A stretch of DNA of 64,000 bases, from contig CAJNDS010002002.1 in assembly GCA_905221605.1 (NCBI GenBank), positions 62,001 through 126,000 of the forward strand. Direction: 5' to 3'. Source of the stretch: Symbiodinium natans. Lineage: Eukaryota > Sar > Dinophyceae > Suessiales > Symbiodiniaceae. Under the pieces are notes generated by a model, which ran no database searches, was not told the origin of the DNA, and saw nothing but the letters and a program-made list of their open reading frames with translations. Shown here in pieces: positions 33,437-45,000 of this stretch. Position 1 is the stretch's first letter. Each line of letters begins with the position of its first letter. Both the position numbers and the translations under genes were made by a program.

Positions 33437-35135
33437 CCCTCGTCAGGCTTGAGCCGCAGTCGCCCGAACAGCCCGAACAGCGAATGAGCACTTGAATCCA
33501 AAGCCTAGCCACAAAAACCCGTCTCAACCTGAAACCCAGTGAACCTGAAGTTGGAGCATGGGACAGGGACGACGAGTGCTGGGATTCGCTGCAATTTTCC
33601 TTAAGCGCATTGAAGATAGGTGACGTGCCAGTCCACATTCCCTGAAACCCTAAATCCTGCAGATTGCGCAGAACAGCCCAAACTTGTTGAAGGGACTAAG
33701 TTCAAGCTGACATCCTTCCATAATCCTGGGTAACGCTAAGCTCCCTAACAAGAACCCTACTTCCGACACGTTTGAGAAGGAACCTGGGACTACAGCACCC
33801 TTGCAAACTCGGGCTTAAGTTTAGGCCTTGCACCATGAACGCCGTGAGCCCTGACTTGGGCTTTTCTCTTAGGCTCGGGGCGACAGTAGATTTCCCCTGC
33901 GTCATCGGCAGCCTCAACAGCAAAGCTGACAACGGGGCGCTGACCACTCCTTCCGCTAGGGTCAATCTGCGCATGCGATATGCTGAAGCCAGCCTCCTTG
34001 GCACCCATCATCGGCTGTGCGGGCACGGATGTGCAGGAGCTGAACCTTGCATTCTTCTTTCAAACTCCTGTTATCACATTTATCCCAAGATCCCCCGAGG
34101 CTCAAAGCGAGATCTCGCGCCTCATGCACCGCATCGACAAGAAGGACTGCGCATCCTTCGGCCCGTGCCGCTCTGGGTATGGGCATGAGGGTCGTGTTCG
34201 TTCCTTGTGAGCCTTGTTTTAGCTCACGCCACTGTTAGCGGCCCTGTGTAAAACGTTAGTCTTGGCACTTCTTGGTGACTTGCTCCGGTTGTCTTGTTGG
34301 GGTGGGGGAGGGTTGGGGGGGGGGGGATAAGAACGTCATTCATATTGCGTCCATGCAGAAAACACTGGTATTTACAGCGTTTTCGCCTCTTTGTACAACA
34401 TACTGCACAAGGATGTGGAAAAAGAAAATCTGTCACAAGCGTCCATGCCTTTCGCGACCAAAACCGTGCTTCCCGTGCTTAACGTCTCTGCGCAACCCCA
34501 AAGCCCTAAACTTGAACCACTGCAAGCCCGTTGCACCCTGAACACTCCAGCCCCCCAAACACATGCGAAATGCTGAAAACACTGGCGGGCGTGGCACTTT
34601 TCAAGATAAGACCACATTGCAGTTACCTCGTTCCACCCTGAAGAGTGACAACACACGAAACCCCAAAAAATCCCCAAAAACGCGCAAAAGTCGCAAAAAC
34701 GCATCCCTACAGTAAGCACTGCGAAATGCTGAAAACACTGGCAGGCGTGGTACTTTTGAGCAACACACCACCTTATAATCACTCCAAGTCATGAAAAATA
34801 ACTTCCGCCGACAAAACCCTTTTTTCTCGAACACTGCCCTGCGTGGGTTAAAACCACATTTCCGCGCGCAAACGGTCCAGGGCCGCTAACAGCGGCGTGA
34901 CCTTTTTTTAGAGCCTTCTTTACAGCCATGGAACAAACGGCCACTCTTTGATTGAGGTAAGGGAGGCGCCTTGCTGTCATTGTGACACTCGCGGTCGTTC
35001 GGCAGCGCTTCGTCTGCTTCTTGGCTTTCTGGCCGAAGCGAGGGAGCTGCCTCCTGAGTTAGGGAGACCAAGCCAAGTCAAAACGAACACCATGTCCTGC
35101 CGAAGCCTCGTCCTGAACTTGATGAACAGCATGCC

Positions 35136-35280
35136 CAGCTCGCGCTTGCTCCGCTTGCTCCGCTTGCTCCGCTTGCGCTTGCTCCGCTCGCGCTTGCTCC
35201 GCTTGCGCTTGCTCCGCTTGTGCTTGCTGAGCTTGCTCGGCTTGCTCGGCTTGCTTGGCTTGCAGAGCTTGCGGAGCTTG
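35136..35280. repeat. 9-bp/15-bp tandem repeat (CTTGCTCCG)
   Basis: CTTGCTCCG, CTTGCGCTTGCTCCG and CTTGCTCGG units repeat through 145 bp. Because the period is a multiple of three, all six frames stay open (for example Gln-Ala-Glu or Lys-Arg-Ser repeats on the minus strand). No independent evidence shows it is translated. Confidence 0.85.
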
Positions 35281-35452
35281 CCCGGCTTTCTTTGGCAAAG
35301 TGCCTCGAGCAACGTCTGGCATCTGGCAACGCAACGGGCTCTCAGCCAGATCTGGGGATGGGATCTGGGGACGGGGAGCTCGGGCTCCGACTCCACTGAA
35401 GCGCCTGCTCCTGCACTTGAGAGAGAGACAGCTTCTCGAGAGGAGATTTGAC

Positions 35453-35545
35453 CTCTCGACTCTTCTCGACTCTTCTCGACGCTTCTCGACGCTTCTCGAC
35501 GCTTCTCGACGCTTCTCGACGCTTCTCGACGCTTGTCGACGTCAA
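35453..35545. repeat. 10-bp tandem repeat TCTCGACGCT
   Basis: About nine copies, the first ones with ACTCT in place of ACGCT. The homologous place in the duplicate (about 26.28 kb) lacks it, so this is a local expansion or insertion at the edge of the duplicated block. Confidence 0.9.
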
Positions 35546-35599
35546 GCTGGGAAACGGGGGAAAATGTGCCCAAGAAATCCCCTTTGCTTCCTTTCTCAA

Positions 35600-36514
35600 A
35601 CTTTCGGGAAGTCCGGTGTGATGCGCTTCTTCCGAAGTCGCTTTCTCGTCATGTGAAGGGGGTTCTTCTCCCGTCCTCTGTTCCATGTCTGCTTCCCCGG
35701 CCAGCTCCGAAGTCGATGCTCAATTTTGGGGAGACGTTTCGATGGTTTAACGGCCTGCCTGGCCGGCTTTGCATTCTCTTGCTTGCGAGCCTCCAGTGAA
35801 GAGATGGGCATGAGCTTGCAGGACTCCTTCCTCATTCTTTCGTTCCAACCACCCCTTCCATCCCATGCCTTACCCCAAGCCTTGCCTGCCTTGCCTGCCT
35901 TGCCTGCCTTATCGTGCCTGTAATGCCTGCAGTGCCTGGCGTGCCTGCTGCATCTAGTCGGCCGGACGCCACGGCTGCAAAAATGGCGCCCGCCCAGCAC
36001 TTTCATTCAGAAGCAACCCTTCGGGAAACTTCTTTTCCCCACAAGTTGCGGAGTTGCGGTCTCCTGCAGCTTCGGCAGGCGGAGCTCTGAAGCAAGGTGC
36101 AAGACGTCCGTGCAAACCTGCGCGCTGGCCAAGTCCCAACATCCACCGGAATCTACCGCACCCAAATGCATGCCCAGGCTATCGAATACGAACGAAGGTT
36201 TGGCTGTCATAATTTGGTACAGTACATTTGGGGGCCACAAGCATCTCGAGCAAGGAACTTTCAAAGCTGTGTTTTGCTGTGGTGCTATGCCCATCGCCTC
36301 TTGCGAAACTGGATGCTGCGTCCACGTCGGGCTTCCGTACAGGAACTCTACCAGAATACGGATGGCCTGCCATATGTGCTCTCACATATGTGCTGTCACA
36401 TATGTGCTCAGACACATGACTCAAATGTCGTACGGCTGTTTCCTTGCGTGTCCTGGCCTCTGCGTGCTTGATGCCGCGCATTTCCAGCTCAAAAATGTTG
36501 CAGCCCATCTCTCC
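35600..36514 (-). CDS. BTB/POZ-domain protein, copy 2
   Basis: Exon 36458-36514 (19 codons, GEMGCNIFELEMRGIKHAE) ends at a GC donor. The next exon starts at 36366 (AIRILVEFLYGS). A third block at about 36065-36115 reads DVLHLASELRLPKLQ. In order these match the BTB fold: a strand-rich core, a helix with FLYG, then the LA-x-x-L-x-L-x-L helix. BTB domains mediate dimerisation, often in ubiquitin-ligase adaptors. The start and the rest of the gene are not visible. Unlike copy 1 it has no 4-bp deletion before the LHLASEL block. Confidence 0.5.
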
Positions 36515-37499
36515 CTGCAGCTCTCACTGACAGCGAGGTCCCCGCAAAGAGGGGGACCGCGTTAACAACAACAGCAGGTCTCTCTCTCTCTCACACACAC
36601 AAAAAAAGAAACACCACCACTCAACGCGTACCCAGCGTGCACCCTAGAGGAGTGGCAGATCCCAGACTCCGAGGCTCCGAGACTCCCAGACTCCCAGACT
36701 CCCAGACTCCGGAACTTGTTCTCTTCGGGTGTCCAAGGCACACCGGAGAGACCTAGGAAATAGGTACTGAGAATTTGTACCCCAAAGAAAGGCGCATGCA
36801 AAATCAAAGCCGTGTCAGAACTCGAAGCTGTTCGCAACTCGTAAGGAAAGCTTGGGCGAAGCCTTCGCGGGCCAAACAAACAAAAGTGAGAGCGCAACTG
36901 GCGCAAGCGTTCGAAAAATAGATCCGGGAAGGGGTGCCCCGCGCACAGAACATTTCAGTGGTGCTGGGCACTCTCTGCGTCCTGGTCTTCTCCGCTTGAC
37001 CGCTTGACCCCCCAGCCCGTCCATCAAGCTAAGTCGAGGGGGTCGACAGGCAACGTCTACAACCGTGTCATCCCCCCGCCTCGGCTCTAGGGGTGTCACA
37101 GTTGAGCTGCTTTGCACCGTCCAGGATTAGCCTCTGACACAGAGGCGATGCGTTCAAGAGAGAGAGAGAGAGATGGAAAGAGATTAAGAACGCGTGCCTC
37201 TTCAATGCGGATGACGAGGCCGCCAACACGGCCTAAAAAATATTAACAGAGCTGACAGTCTTGTATCCTCTACTTGGCGAACTGCGGGTCTGCATGTGAA
37301 GGACTGGGCCGTTTTCTCGCGCTCCGTCCTTCTCTATTGTCTCGTTCTCTCTCTTTCTTTCTGGCGTGGAGGGCCCCTTACCCTCAATATGCTGGTAGGT
37401 CGATCCCCAGAAACCCCCCCCCCTGTCTACTCGCACCGGAGTCTCTACTGTTGGGAAGCCGGACGGTTGGGCATTGTTCGGGTCCTAGAAGCAAGCCCA

Positions 37500-38055
37500 C
37501 AGGACCCACCAAGAAGAATGCGCGGGTCCACAGAAACTCAGCTTGGCCCCACACAGAAGAACTCACCCTTCCTGCTAAAACCCCTGGTTTCCCTCACAAA
37601 GGAACGCGGGTCCCACCGAAACCCAGCCTTGTCCCCCCGCAGAAGAAGGCGGGCCCGCAAACGCTGGTCCGCCAAAGAGGCGAGCCGTCTTCCCACGCCA
37701 AAAACCAGGCGAGTGCCACTGAAAAATGCCCCACGAACAAGAACGCGGGCATCTACCGAAACTGGCCCCATGCAAAAAAACGCGGGCGCCGGAAACCCTC
37801 GTTGGTCCACGCACAAGAAGACAACGGGCCCCACGAAAGCCATTGCCTAGTCATGTGTCGCACGCAGAAGAACGCAGGTCCCACTGAAATTCAAGTTGGT
37901 TCCCTCGGAACAACTCGGCTTGGTCCCATATCTTCTTACCGAAACGCATGGTGGGGTCCCCACTCGGGTCCCGCCCCACAAGAACGCAAGTGCCACGCAA
38001 ACCCATGTGTGTCCCGCGCAAGGAGCGCGGGTCGCACAGTGAAGCCCATGTCGGT
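37500..38055. repeat. Degenerate tandem repeat, about 39 bp, roughly 14 units
   Basis: Units resemble AAGAACGCGGGTCCCAC then CGAAACCCAGCTTGGTCCC, with heavy divergence. The 302-codon plus-strand frame at 37274-38182 runs through it and exists because the unit length is near a multiple of three. Confidence 0.75.
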
Positions 38056-38690
38056 CCTCTGCCGGCGAGTCCCCCCAATAGATTCAATAGATTCAATAGA
38101 TTCTCCGAAGCCTCTCTTTAGACTCCTTGCGCTCCTCTTCGCATCGCCCCCGTTGGGCGACTTCGCATCATGGCACCCATGAAAGCAGCGGCTCTCGCTC
38201 TCCCTCCTTCCCCCGTTGGCGGATGGACCTCCCTCTCCTTCTGAGTTTGAAGACGAATGTATGTATGTATTTTGCATGGGAAAAATCAATGAGTTCAATG
38301 CTGAATGTCATTGAATGCTGAACCTTCCTCCCGCAAATCGAGCCTGAGACTTGCAAACTGGATTCGAGCCTGGTGGGCTGGGATGTGCACAGAGCCCACA
38401 GCGAGCAGAATGTCACACAGCTGGCCCTGAGCCAAACGATGCCAAGTGCCAAGAATGCAGAGTCTGAGACACTCTGGTGTCCTCAAAGTGGTCCTCCTCC
38501 TTCCCTCCTTCCCTCCTTCCCCGCGCGCCTTTGCCTGAAGAGCTTGCAGCCCTGCGGAGAGCGAAGCCTCGGCTCGCCCGAAGAATCCCATCAACCCAGT
38601 CAAACCACAACACGCTTCTCACACAATCTCACACATTCTGCTTTCAACACAAGACAACACAACACAACACAACGCAACGCCCCCGCACAC

Positions 38691-38776
38691 CCGCACGCCC
38701 GCAAGCCCGCACGCCCGCACGCCCGCACGCCCGCACGCCCGCACGCCCGCACGCCCGCACGCCCGCACGCCCGCAC
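38691..38776. repeat. 8-bp tandem repeat GCACGCCC
   Basis: Ten to eleven copies, nearly perfect, preceded by a short (ACAAC)n run at 38648-38672. Confidence 0.95.
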
Positions 38777-38963
38777 ACCGCACCGGTGTCTCAAGTACCC
38801 TCTCAGGCCTCCGGTGTCACGCCCAGTGCCACCGAAAGCTGGGAAAGCTGGGAGGAGGCCTCGCAGAACGCCGCAGTTAACGCCACAGTTAACGCCACTC
38901 AGAGCACGCCGTCGTAATCGGCACTGCCTCGAAGCAGTCCGAGTCCGCGTCCTCCCCGTACAC

Positions 38964-39016
38964 GGCTAAACCCTAAACCCTAAATCACTAACCCTAAACC
39001 CTAAACCGTTTAGGGT
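38964..39016. repeat. Interstitial telomere block, head-to-head
   Basis: Five CCCTAAA units, with a short break at ATCACTAA, run into one unit in the opposite orientation (TTTAGGG). It is flanked by two copies of GCGTCCTCCCCGTACACG, at about 38946-38963 and 39135-39152. Confidence 0.85.
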
Positions 39017-39116
39017 TCCTTTTTAAATTCCAAAAAACGGGCAAAAGAGCAGCACTGGCTGCCAAGGACTCCGGGTCTTCGGGGTCCACGTTCAAGGTGC
39101 ACCAACAATCACTCAC

Positions 39117-39982
39117 AGTCCCAGTAAATTGAAGCGTCCTCCCCGTACACGCGGTCCAAGAAAGCTTGTGCCTCAGCGCTAACACGGCATGGATTGCCGT
39201 ATGACAAGACTTGCATCACTGCCCGCCTCACTGCAAGCCTCGTGAGCTGACACATTCTCCGTGCTGAGACGAATCTCCAAAGGCTGCGGCGGCCTGCTCT
39301 CACAAGAGCAGCTCAGGTGACATGTCGAAGCCAACATGTCTCACGCGTGAGCTCTGCGAGCTCTGCGAGCTCTGCGAGCTCTGCGAGCTCTGCAACCCCC
39401 CCAAAGCTTGAACACAAAAGCTCGCCAAGGGGCATTGGGAGCTCCGGAGCTGGCGAGCCCTGAACGCGAGAAGGCGCTTTCGGAAGAGAAGAGAAGGGCC
39501 AAGAGAAGGGCCAAGAGAAAGGCCAAGAGAAGGGCCAAGAGAAGAGCTAAGAAGAGAGCAGCCCCAACAGAGTGGGATCCCTTAGGTGGCCCCCCAGCCT
39601 GCTCTTTGTTCTGGGACCGGATGTGCTCCTGCAGCATCCTGCTCCTGGCCGCTAGGACGACCTGCAGAGCGAAGAGCCCAACACGGAAGCCGACAGCACC
39701 ATCCAAAATGCACCTGGTGAGCATGGTACTGCTCAGGTCCAGCAGAGATGACGATGTCGCAGAACAGGCCCTGACAATTCCCACAACCTTCTTCCGTTTG
39801 GTTCCAACTTCCATCTTAACTCGGCCAGTTCTCGGGACACGACGAGAGATACCAGCCGGCAAAACCAAATATCCACTGAAGTTAGTTTCTTTTTTGCCTT
39901 GCCACCCTTTTTGTTGTTTTGCCTCGCTTGCGATTGCCGCCTTGCATTGCTTGCTGTTTCTCCTTTGCCTGCGAAGCCACAT
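39117..39982 (-). CDS. Unrecognised protein, two candidate exons
   Basis: Exon 39117-39303 reads RRAVMQVLSYGNPCRVSAEA then QAFLDRVYGEDASIYWD and ends at a textbook GT donor (T|GTGAGT). Upstream, about 39.63-39.82 kb, a frame reads GIVRACSATSSSLLDLSS then MLTRCILDGAVGFRVGLFAL. Both have protein-like composition and the same strand as the neighbouring genes. No family is recognised. Between them lie 9-bp and 12-bp repeats, probably intronic. The overlapping plus-strand frame (39408-40007) is rich in Lys/Arg from the repeats and is not preferred. Confidence 0.35.
39349..39548. repeat. 9-bp (GAGCTCTGC) and 12-bp (GGGCCAAGAGAA) repeats
   Basis: Five GAGCTCTGC units at 39349-39393 and about five GGGCCAAGAGAA units at 39488-39548. 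Confidence 0.9.
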
Positions 39983-42078
39983 GCTTTTCCAGGCCTCGCA
40001 TTTTTAAAGTTAAGGTGTTGCCTGTGTGTGTGTGTGTGTGTGTGGGGGAGGGGGGTGGTGCTTTGAGCCTCTGAGGCTTGAAAGGGTTTTGTTGTATATC
40101 CTAAGGCCTCTCCAGCCTGGCGAGGGCCTGGGAACAACACCATCCATTCCAGGGAAGACAACGGAGGCCTTTGAGCAACGTCGCGGCTATCCTGTTGCGT
40201 CACCCTGTTGCAACGCCCAAGCACCCGGTTCTTAAGCCAACCGTCCAGGAAAGGATAGCCACACTACTGCTGTCTTCCAATGGTGTCTAGGGGCTGATTG
40301 CTTTACGGTTGTCAGGGTCTTTTGCGGGTTATTGCCTTGAGCTTCATGGTCTTGGGGTCAGAACCTTTCGGCCTTAGTGTTTTCGAGAACTGGGTATACG
40401 GCGTGAAGACTTGAAGATGTTGCTCCTTTGTGGGGATTGGGATTTCTAGGTTGTTCAGCGCTTTTTTTAAGGTGTCGGACGTTTCGCTTTAGAGCTTCGG
40501 CTGTTGGAGAAGTGTTCGTTCTCACCTGCGTGTGACAATGACATGGTTGGAGGGTCTGGGAGGGCTGCGCCTTGGAGAGCAAACAAGCAAGGCAGAAAGA
40601 CCCTCGTATGTTGTTTACATCCCTCTGCTCCGTCTACGGCTAGACGTCGATTGCCTCGGCATTGCCGCTACCATGCTGCACTTCTGATGACTACTGTATG
40701 ACTACTGTATACTACTGTGATGCTGAAGTTTTGAGAAGGCTGAGTTTCGGTGAGGTGCAGCACATCTGACGTCAGCTCGCACCGCGATGCACCGAAGAAC
40801 AAAGCTTGGCGCCTGTGTCTGGAGGGCTCGCAGCGCTGATGCCACGCGAACACCGCATGCCTTCACCAGCAAACATTGCACCGTCGACGGGCGTTTAGCC
40901 AGTGTAGCCAGTTACTGCCAGTTTCGCCCGGCCCTCAACTTCCCACACCCTGACCAACGGGCTCGGGGTCGAATTACCGACCCACTCAAGCGCTCGGATT
41001 ACTCCCCCCCCCCCCCGTACACACGGAGTCTTCTAGCAGAAGTTCGGGCTTCGTCTGGACTACAAGCTGCTTCCCAGACATGCCTGCAAGATTCTGGCCC
41101 AGTTGTGGCTGCTGGGCTTTCCCTGAATTCTGCTGTTCAGCCTAGCAAGGGTTTGGAGACATGGTGGCCAACCCAGTTTTCTTCGACATTCTCTACTCAC
41201 TGGGCTCGAGCCGGTTTGGAAACACTTGTTGCCATATACCAAAACTCTCCCTTCTCAAGACCCACGGCTGCTACAAGAAAACAGGTCAGGGGGGAGGTAA
41301 GCGTATGCACCGTATAAAGGTTCATGTGTGGAGGCCAGGCCGCTGCGTCACTAGGTTTGTATTTTAACCAGGCCCGTTGACGCGCCGGCGCCCTCTCTTG
41401 CACACTTTCTCACCTGAACGTCGTCCGGACCCATGGTTTGAGGCCGCACTATGCAGGCACCTTCGTTTAACAATCCTTCAAGTTTCTGTCCACGTGAGTC
41501 TGCAAATGAGTGCTGGTACTCGAAAGAGCTGGGGAGTGATGCGCACTGCGTTCCGTGCTGCCGTGAAACCATCATTGTTATTTGAGCAGCTGAAGGCTGG
41601 AGAGGCTGTGACATCTCTGCACGATGCCCTACGCCCACTGACTGCAAGAGCTGCAGGATGCAGTTGGCAGCAGACGGAGCAGTCGGAGCAGGCACAAGGA
41701 CGGCACAAAGCCTTCTCCAAACCTGAATGGCCCGGGTCTCCACGAATGCGCTTCGCGGCATGGCTCATGGCTTGCTTCGAGAAGCAAGCTTGAGTCGACT
41801 CTCTGTACAGGACGGAAGACAGCAAAAATGCTGGGGTATGCTCTCGGAACATACGATCGCTGTGAAACTGCGCGATCCGTGCCACAAAGGATTCCTCCTC
41901 GCGCCGTCTGGGCCCTAGACTACGTAGGAAAAGTCTCTGAAGCATTGCCACGGCTTCGCCCCATCAAGCTCGGCTCCACAGCATATGAGTTGCCAGACTG
42001 CCACAAAAAACAGATTGAACGGTGCGGTGAGTGCAAGCAGAGGCAGAGACCATGGAATGTCTTCAGCAGTGGCCGAGG
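39983..42078. other. No confident gene
   Basis: Open frames of 130-176 codons occur on both strands around 40.8-41.95 kb. None shows a family motif, and the two strands compete over 41.35-41.95 kb. A (GT)n run is at 40023-40043. Downstream exons of the polyketide-synthase gene are not expected here, because a stop after PDQLED at 42079 fits its end. Confidence 0.3.
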
Positions 42079-45000
42079 CTAATCCTCCAGCTGGTCGGGC
42101 TGCCCATCCTGCACCTGCTGTGGAGAAGGGAAATATGAAAAAAAAAAAACGGGACCGACAGAGAGAGGCAGAGAGAGAGAGAGGAAGCATGCACTCTGCG
42201 ACACAAGTCGCACGGGGTCACATACAGCAGAAACAAAGGTGCGGTGTATCAAAGGAGAGAGCAGGGAGAGAGCATTCAGAGAGCGAGGAGGGAGGAGACT
42301 TCTGACGGCTGCGGGGGCCTCCGGGACATCCAGGGATGCGTCGGCCTCCACGGGCATCCAGGAGATGGTCTTCTTGTCGTCCATCCAACTCAGAAAAGCC
42401 CCAAGGATCGGGCTTAAATGCGGCTTAAGCATCTACTAGAGATCACACAGCATGTTTCAGTCTGTAGGAGGGAAAGGAGAGTGTAGAGAAGGTTGGGAGA
42501 TGTGACGATATGAGACCCCACCCGTCTCAGCTTCCGGCTTGAAGTCGATCTGATACAAGTCACCCGGTGATGCGCCGTCCTTCTTCCCGTCGATAAAGAA
42601 GTTCAGCCCTTTCCCTGCCTCGATTCGCAGAAACGAGCAACATGCCAAAAACGTGCAAGACCATGCTTTGTCAGGCGAGGGCTCTGCCGGGCACAAAGGC
42701 TTGCGGATGTCAGAGTCTGAAGCCATGTCTGAGGATTCCGGCGTAGTCGGGCCCGACGATCTGCTCCGTACTGTCGGCCTTCTTGATGAGGGGATGGATC
42801 ACCTCCCAGGGCTCACAACTCGTTCAAGCGTCCTTAGAGCAAACGGCAAAAGAAGATGAGAAAATGCTTGCAATTGCGGCCTCCAAGCTGTCTTGGGTGC
42901 AGGACAGCTGAAACTCTGCGCACAGGCTTTCACCCAGAGCAATCGTGCAAGTGTACTGACCGTACCTGCGTCAGACTCTGTCTTCACACTTGCCTCTACA
43001 GCACACTTCGCACTGACTTTGTACAGCAGGTCCGGCCTTCCGCCATCCATTGCCTGCGGAAACGAGCCGAGGCTGTAAATAAGCAGCGAAGATCATCGAA
43101 GATCACCCAGTATCCAATTCCAACGTTGTAGATGAGTGAGGGCAACTCCACATGCCCATTACATGACCCGTTCAGTCATCTTGGAGCAAGTGCTGTTAAC
43201 GAGGGGTGCTTCGCCGAAGTCCTCCTACGAAAATAAGCGCGCTGCCTTGTAAGATCCGAAGTTGTCCCAAGAGCCGCTGATGTAGAGCGTCTGCCTGTGC
43301 CACGGCGTTTTATCGCGACACAGCCGAGTGTGTTTCCAGAGCCCATGTCATGGAAAAGCTTGGCGCCACCCGATGTGCAAGGCCCTCGGCAGAGACGGCG
43401 TCGGCAAGTTGGCCTTTCCGCACAAAGACTAGGCCAGCGCAAACAGTGAGAGGCCATGTGGAACCGCCAGAACATTCCAAGGGTCCTCCAAACCGCAAAC
43501 CTACGCTACAAGAGCACTCCAAACGCTCGAGACAGCCATTGGCAAACGAAGAGCATCCCGCAAGAGAACTCCAAGAGCATCCAAGCTACCAAGGACACTT
43601 CAAAGACTAAAGCTTCATGGGGACACGAAAGGGCGGCCCCTGGTGTTCCAGGCGTCCTCTGCGCATTACTTTTCCTTTACAAACGTCGACTTTCGAGCCG
43701 CCGGAGCTCCAGACGTCCTCCGTGTACTACCTGTGTAGCACAACAGTTGACTTGCGAGCCAGGACCTCCGGCCATCCTCGGCGTACTACGGTTGTACTAC
43801 AATCTACAAAAATCGACTTTCAAGCACCAGAAAGCTCTGCACAGAGGTGACGTCGGTGCCGCACGTCGCTAACCAAAAGCGACGACAGTTACGAGGATGG
43901 CGGCGTCGATTCTCGCGGAGCCGTGGCGGGAGCCTCGCTTTCCCGCATCGCGAATTGGAAACCCCTGAGACCGGCCGGCCGAAGCGAAATCACCCAAAAA
44001 CGCTGCCACGGTGTCAGGACGCAGAGCGATGCAAGCCTCGAAAGATGCACGAGACCCAGACAGAGAGCGCGACATCCACCCGCAAACACCAGAAAATGCG
44101 CACTCGGCCAGGCGAGAATGCGATTCGACACCGTTCACGAAGTCAAAAGCATGTAAAAGAACCACGAGTGTTGGCAGAACGTTTGGAGAAGAAAGCAAGT
44201 GCACAGGAATGACTTTGAGGACTGACGGGGTTCACGTGTCTTAAGGATCTTAAAGGATGTTGCGGGGTGGTTTTGGTGTCGCGGCTGTTGCGGGGGCCTT
44301 CATGGCCGCCTTGTGCCCCTTCGTCGCGTACCCGTAGACATCCGCTCGAGAGTTGGTGCCGCCAAACCCGAAGGACCTCGGGGAGAGCGCCAAGTTCGAG
44401 GACAAAGAGCAAAGGAACCAAAAAATGCCACCAACGCATTGTCCTCATGCGGTCAAGTCTCAAAGTCATCACGTCATTCCCCGTGTGTGGACTCTGAGCT
44501 CTGAGGTCGAGGCGAAACCCCACAGTACAAACTGCTGAGGCCAACGTCGATGTCCTTCGCTCAACTCTCAGACCATGAAAGTTCGCGCGCGCGCGCGCGA
44601 AGTTCGCTCGGCCACTCGTTCCCGACACGTCCGGAGACTGCAGCAGCCGGGCCAAAAAGCGGTGCCTCCGAGTCGAAGTACACGGGATAACCCTCGATGG
44701 TCAAGTGCCTTTGCAGAACTTCTAGAGGTAAAGCAGCCTTTAGCCACGGAACATAGTTAGTAGGAGCACGGAAAAAGGAACTATAGAGGTAAAGCAGCCT
44801 TTAGCCACGGAACATAGTAGGTAGGAGCACGGAAAAAGAACTTAAAAAGAACGGAAGCAGAGTTGAGAGGGAAAAGTTCGGGGAGCCGGCGGGTTGATGA
44901 TGTTGAAGTGGCAGTTCGGAGGCGCCGTGCCGAAATTGATCATCATGATGCACTTGGTCAAGCCGGCGATCCCGGCACCGGCCTGGAGACAGAGCTTTGT

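Larger units (their letters stand above)
33440..35590 (-). other. Flank of copy 3 with candidate exons; repeats further right
   Basis: At about 33.86-34.02 kb a minus-strand frame reads MMGAKEAGFSISHAQ and then VVSFAVEAADDAGEIYC. At 34.13-34.17 kb another reads DAQSFLSMRCMRREIS. Both look like exons of one unrecognised gene, also present in broken form next to copy 2. From 34.2 to 35.1 kb I recognise nothing; ACACTGGC(A/G)GGCGTGG is repeated at about 34578 and 34735. Confidence 0.35.
36560..39100. other. Duplicated block edge, degenerate repeats, no clear gene
   Basis: 36.6-37.15 kb duplicates 27.9-28.45 kb (the shared block ends in GCGATGCGTTCAAGAGAGAG). The tandem repeat at 37.50-38.05 kb is listed separately. 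38079-38102 holds three ATAGATTCA units. No exon is recognised. Confidence 0.5.

Noticed and set aside
37274-38182. 302-codon plus-strand open frame
   Set aside because: Most of it is a degenerate tandem repeat of about 39 bp, which keeps the frame open. There is no motif and the strand is opposite to all supported genes.
43290-43400. FHDMGSGNT motif suggesting an Hsp70/GRP170 protein
   Set aside because: Only one short match. The region lies between exons of the polyketide-synthase gene and no other Hsp70 motif is present.
44400-44475. Signal-peptide-like frame MRWWHFLVPLLFVLELG
   Set aside because: It overlaps the intron between two ketosynthase exons, one of which (SFGFGGTN) begins in another frame a few bases later.
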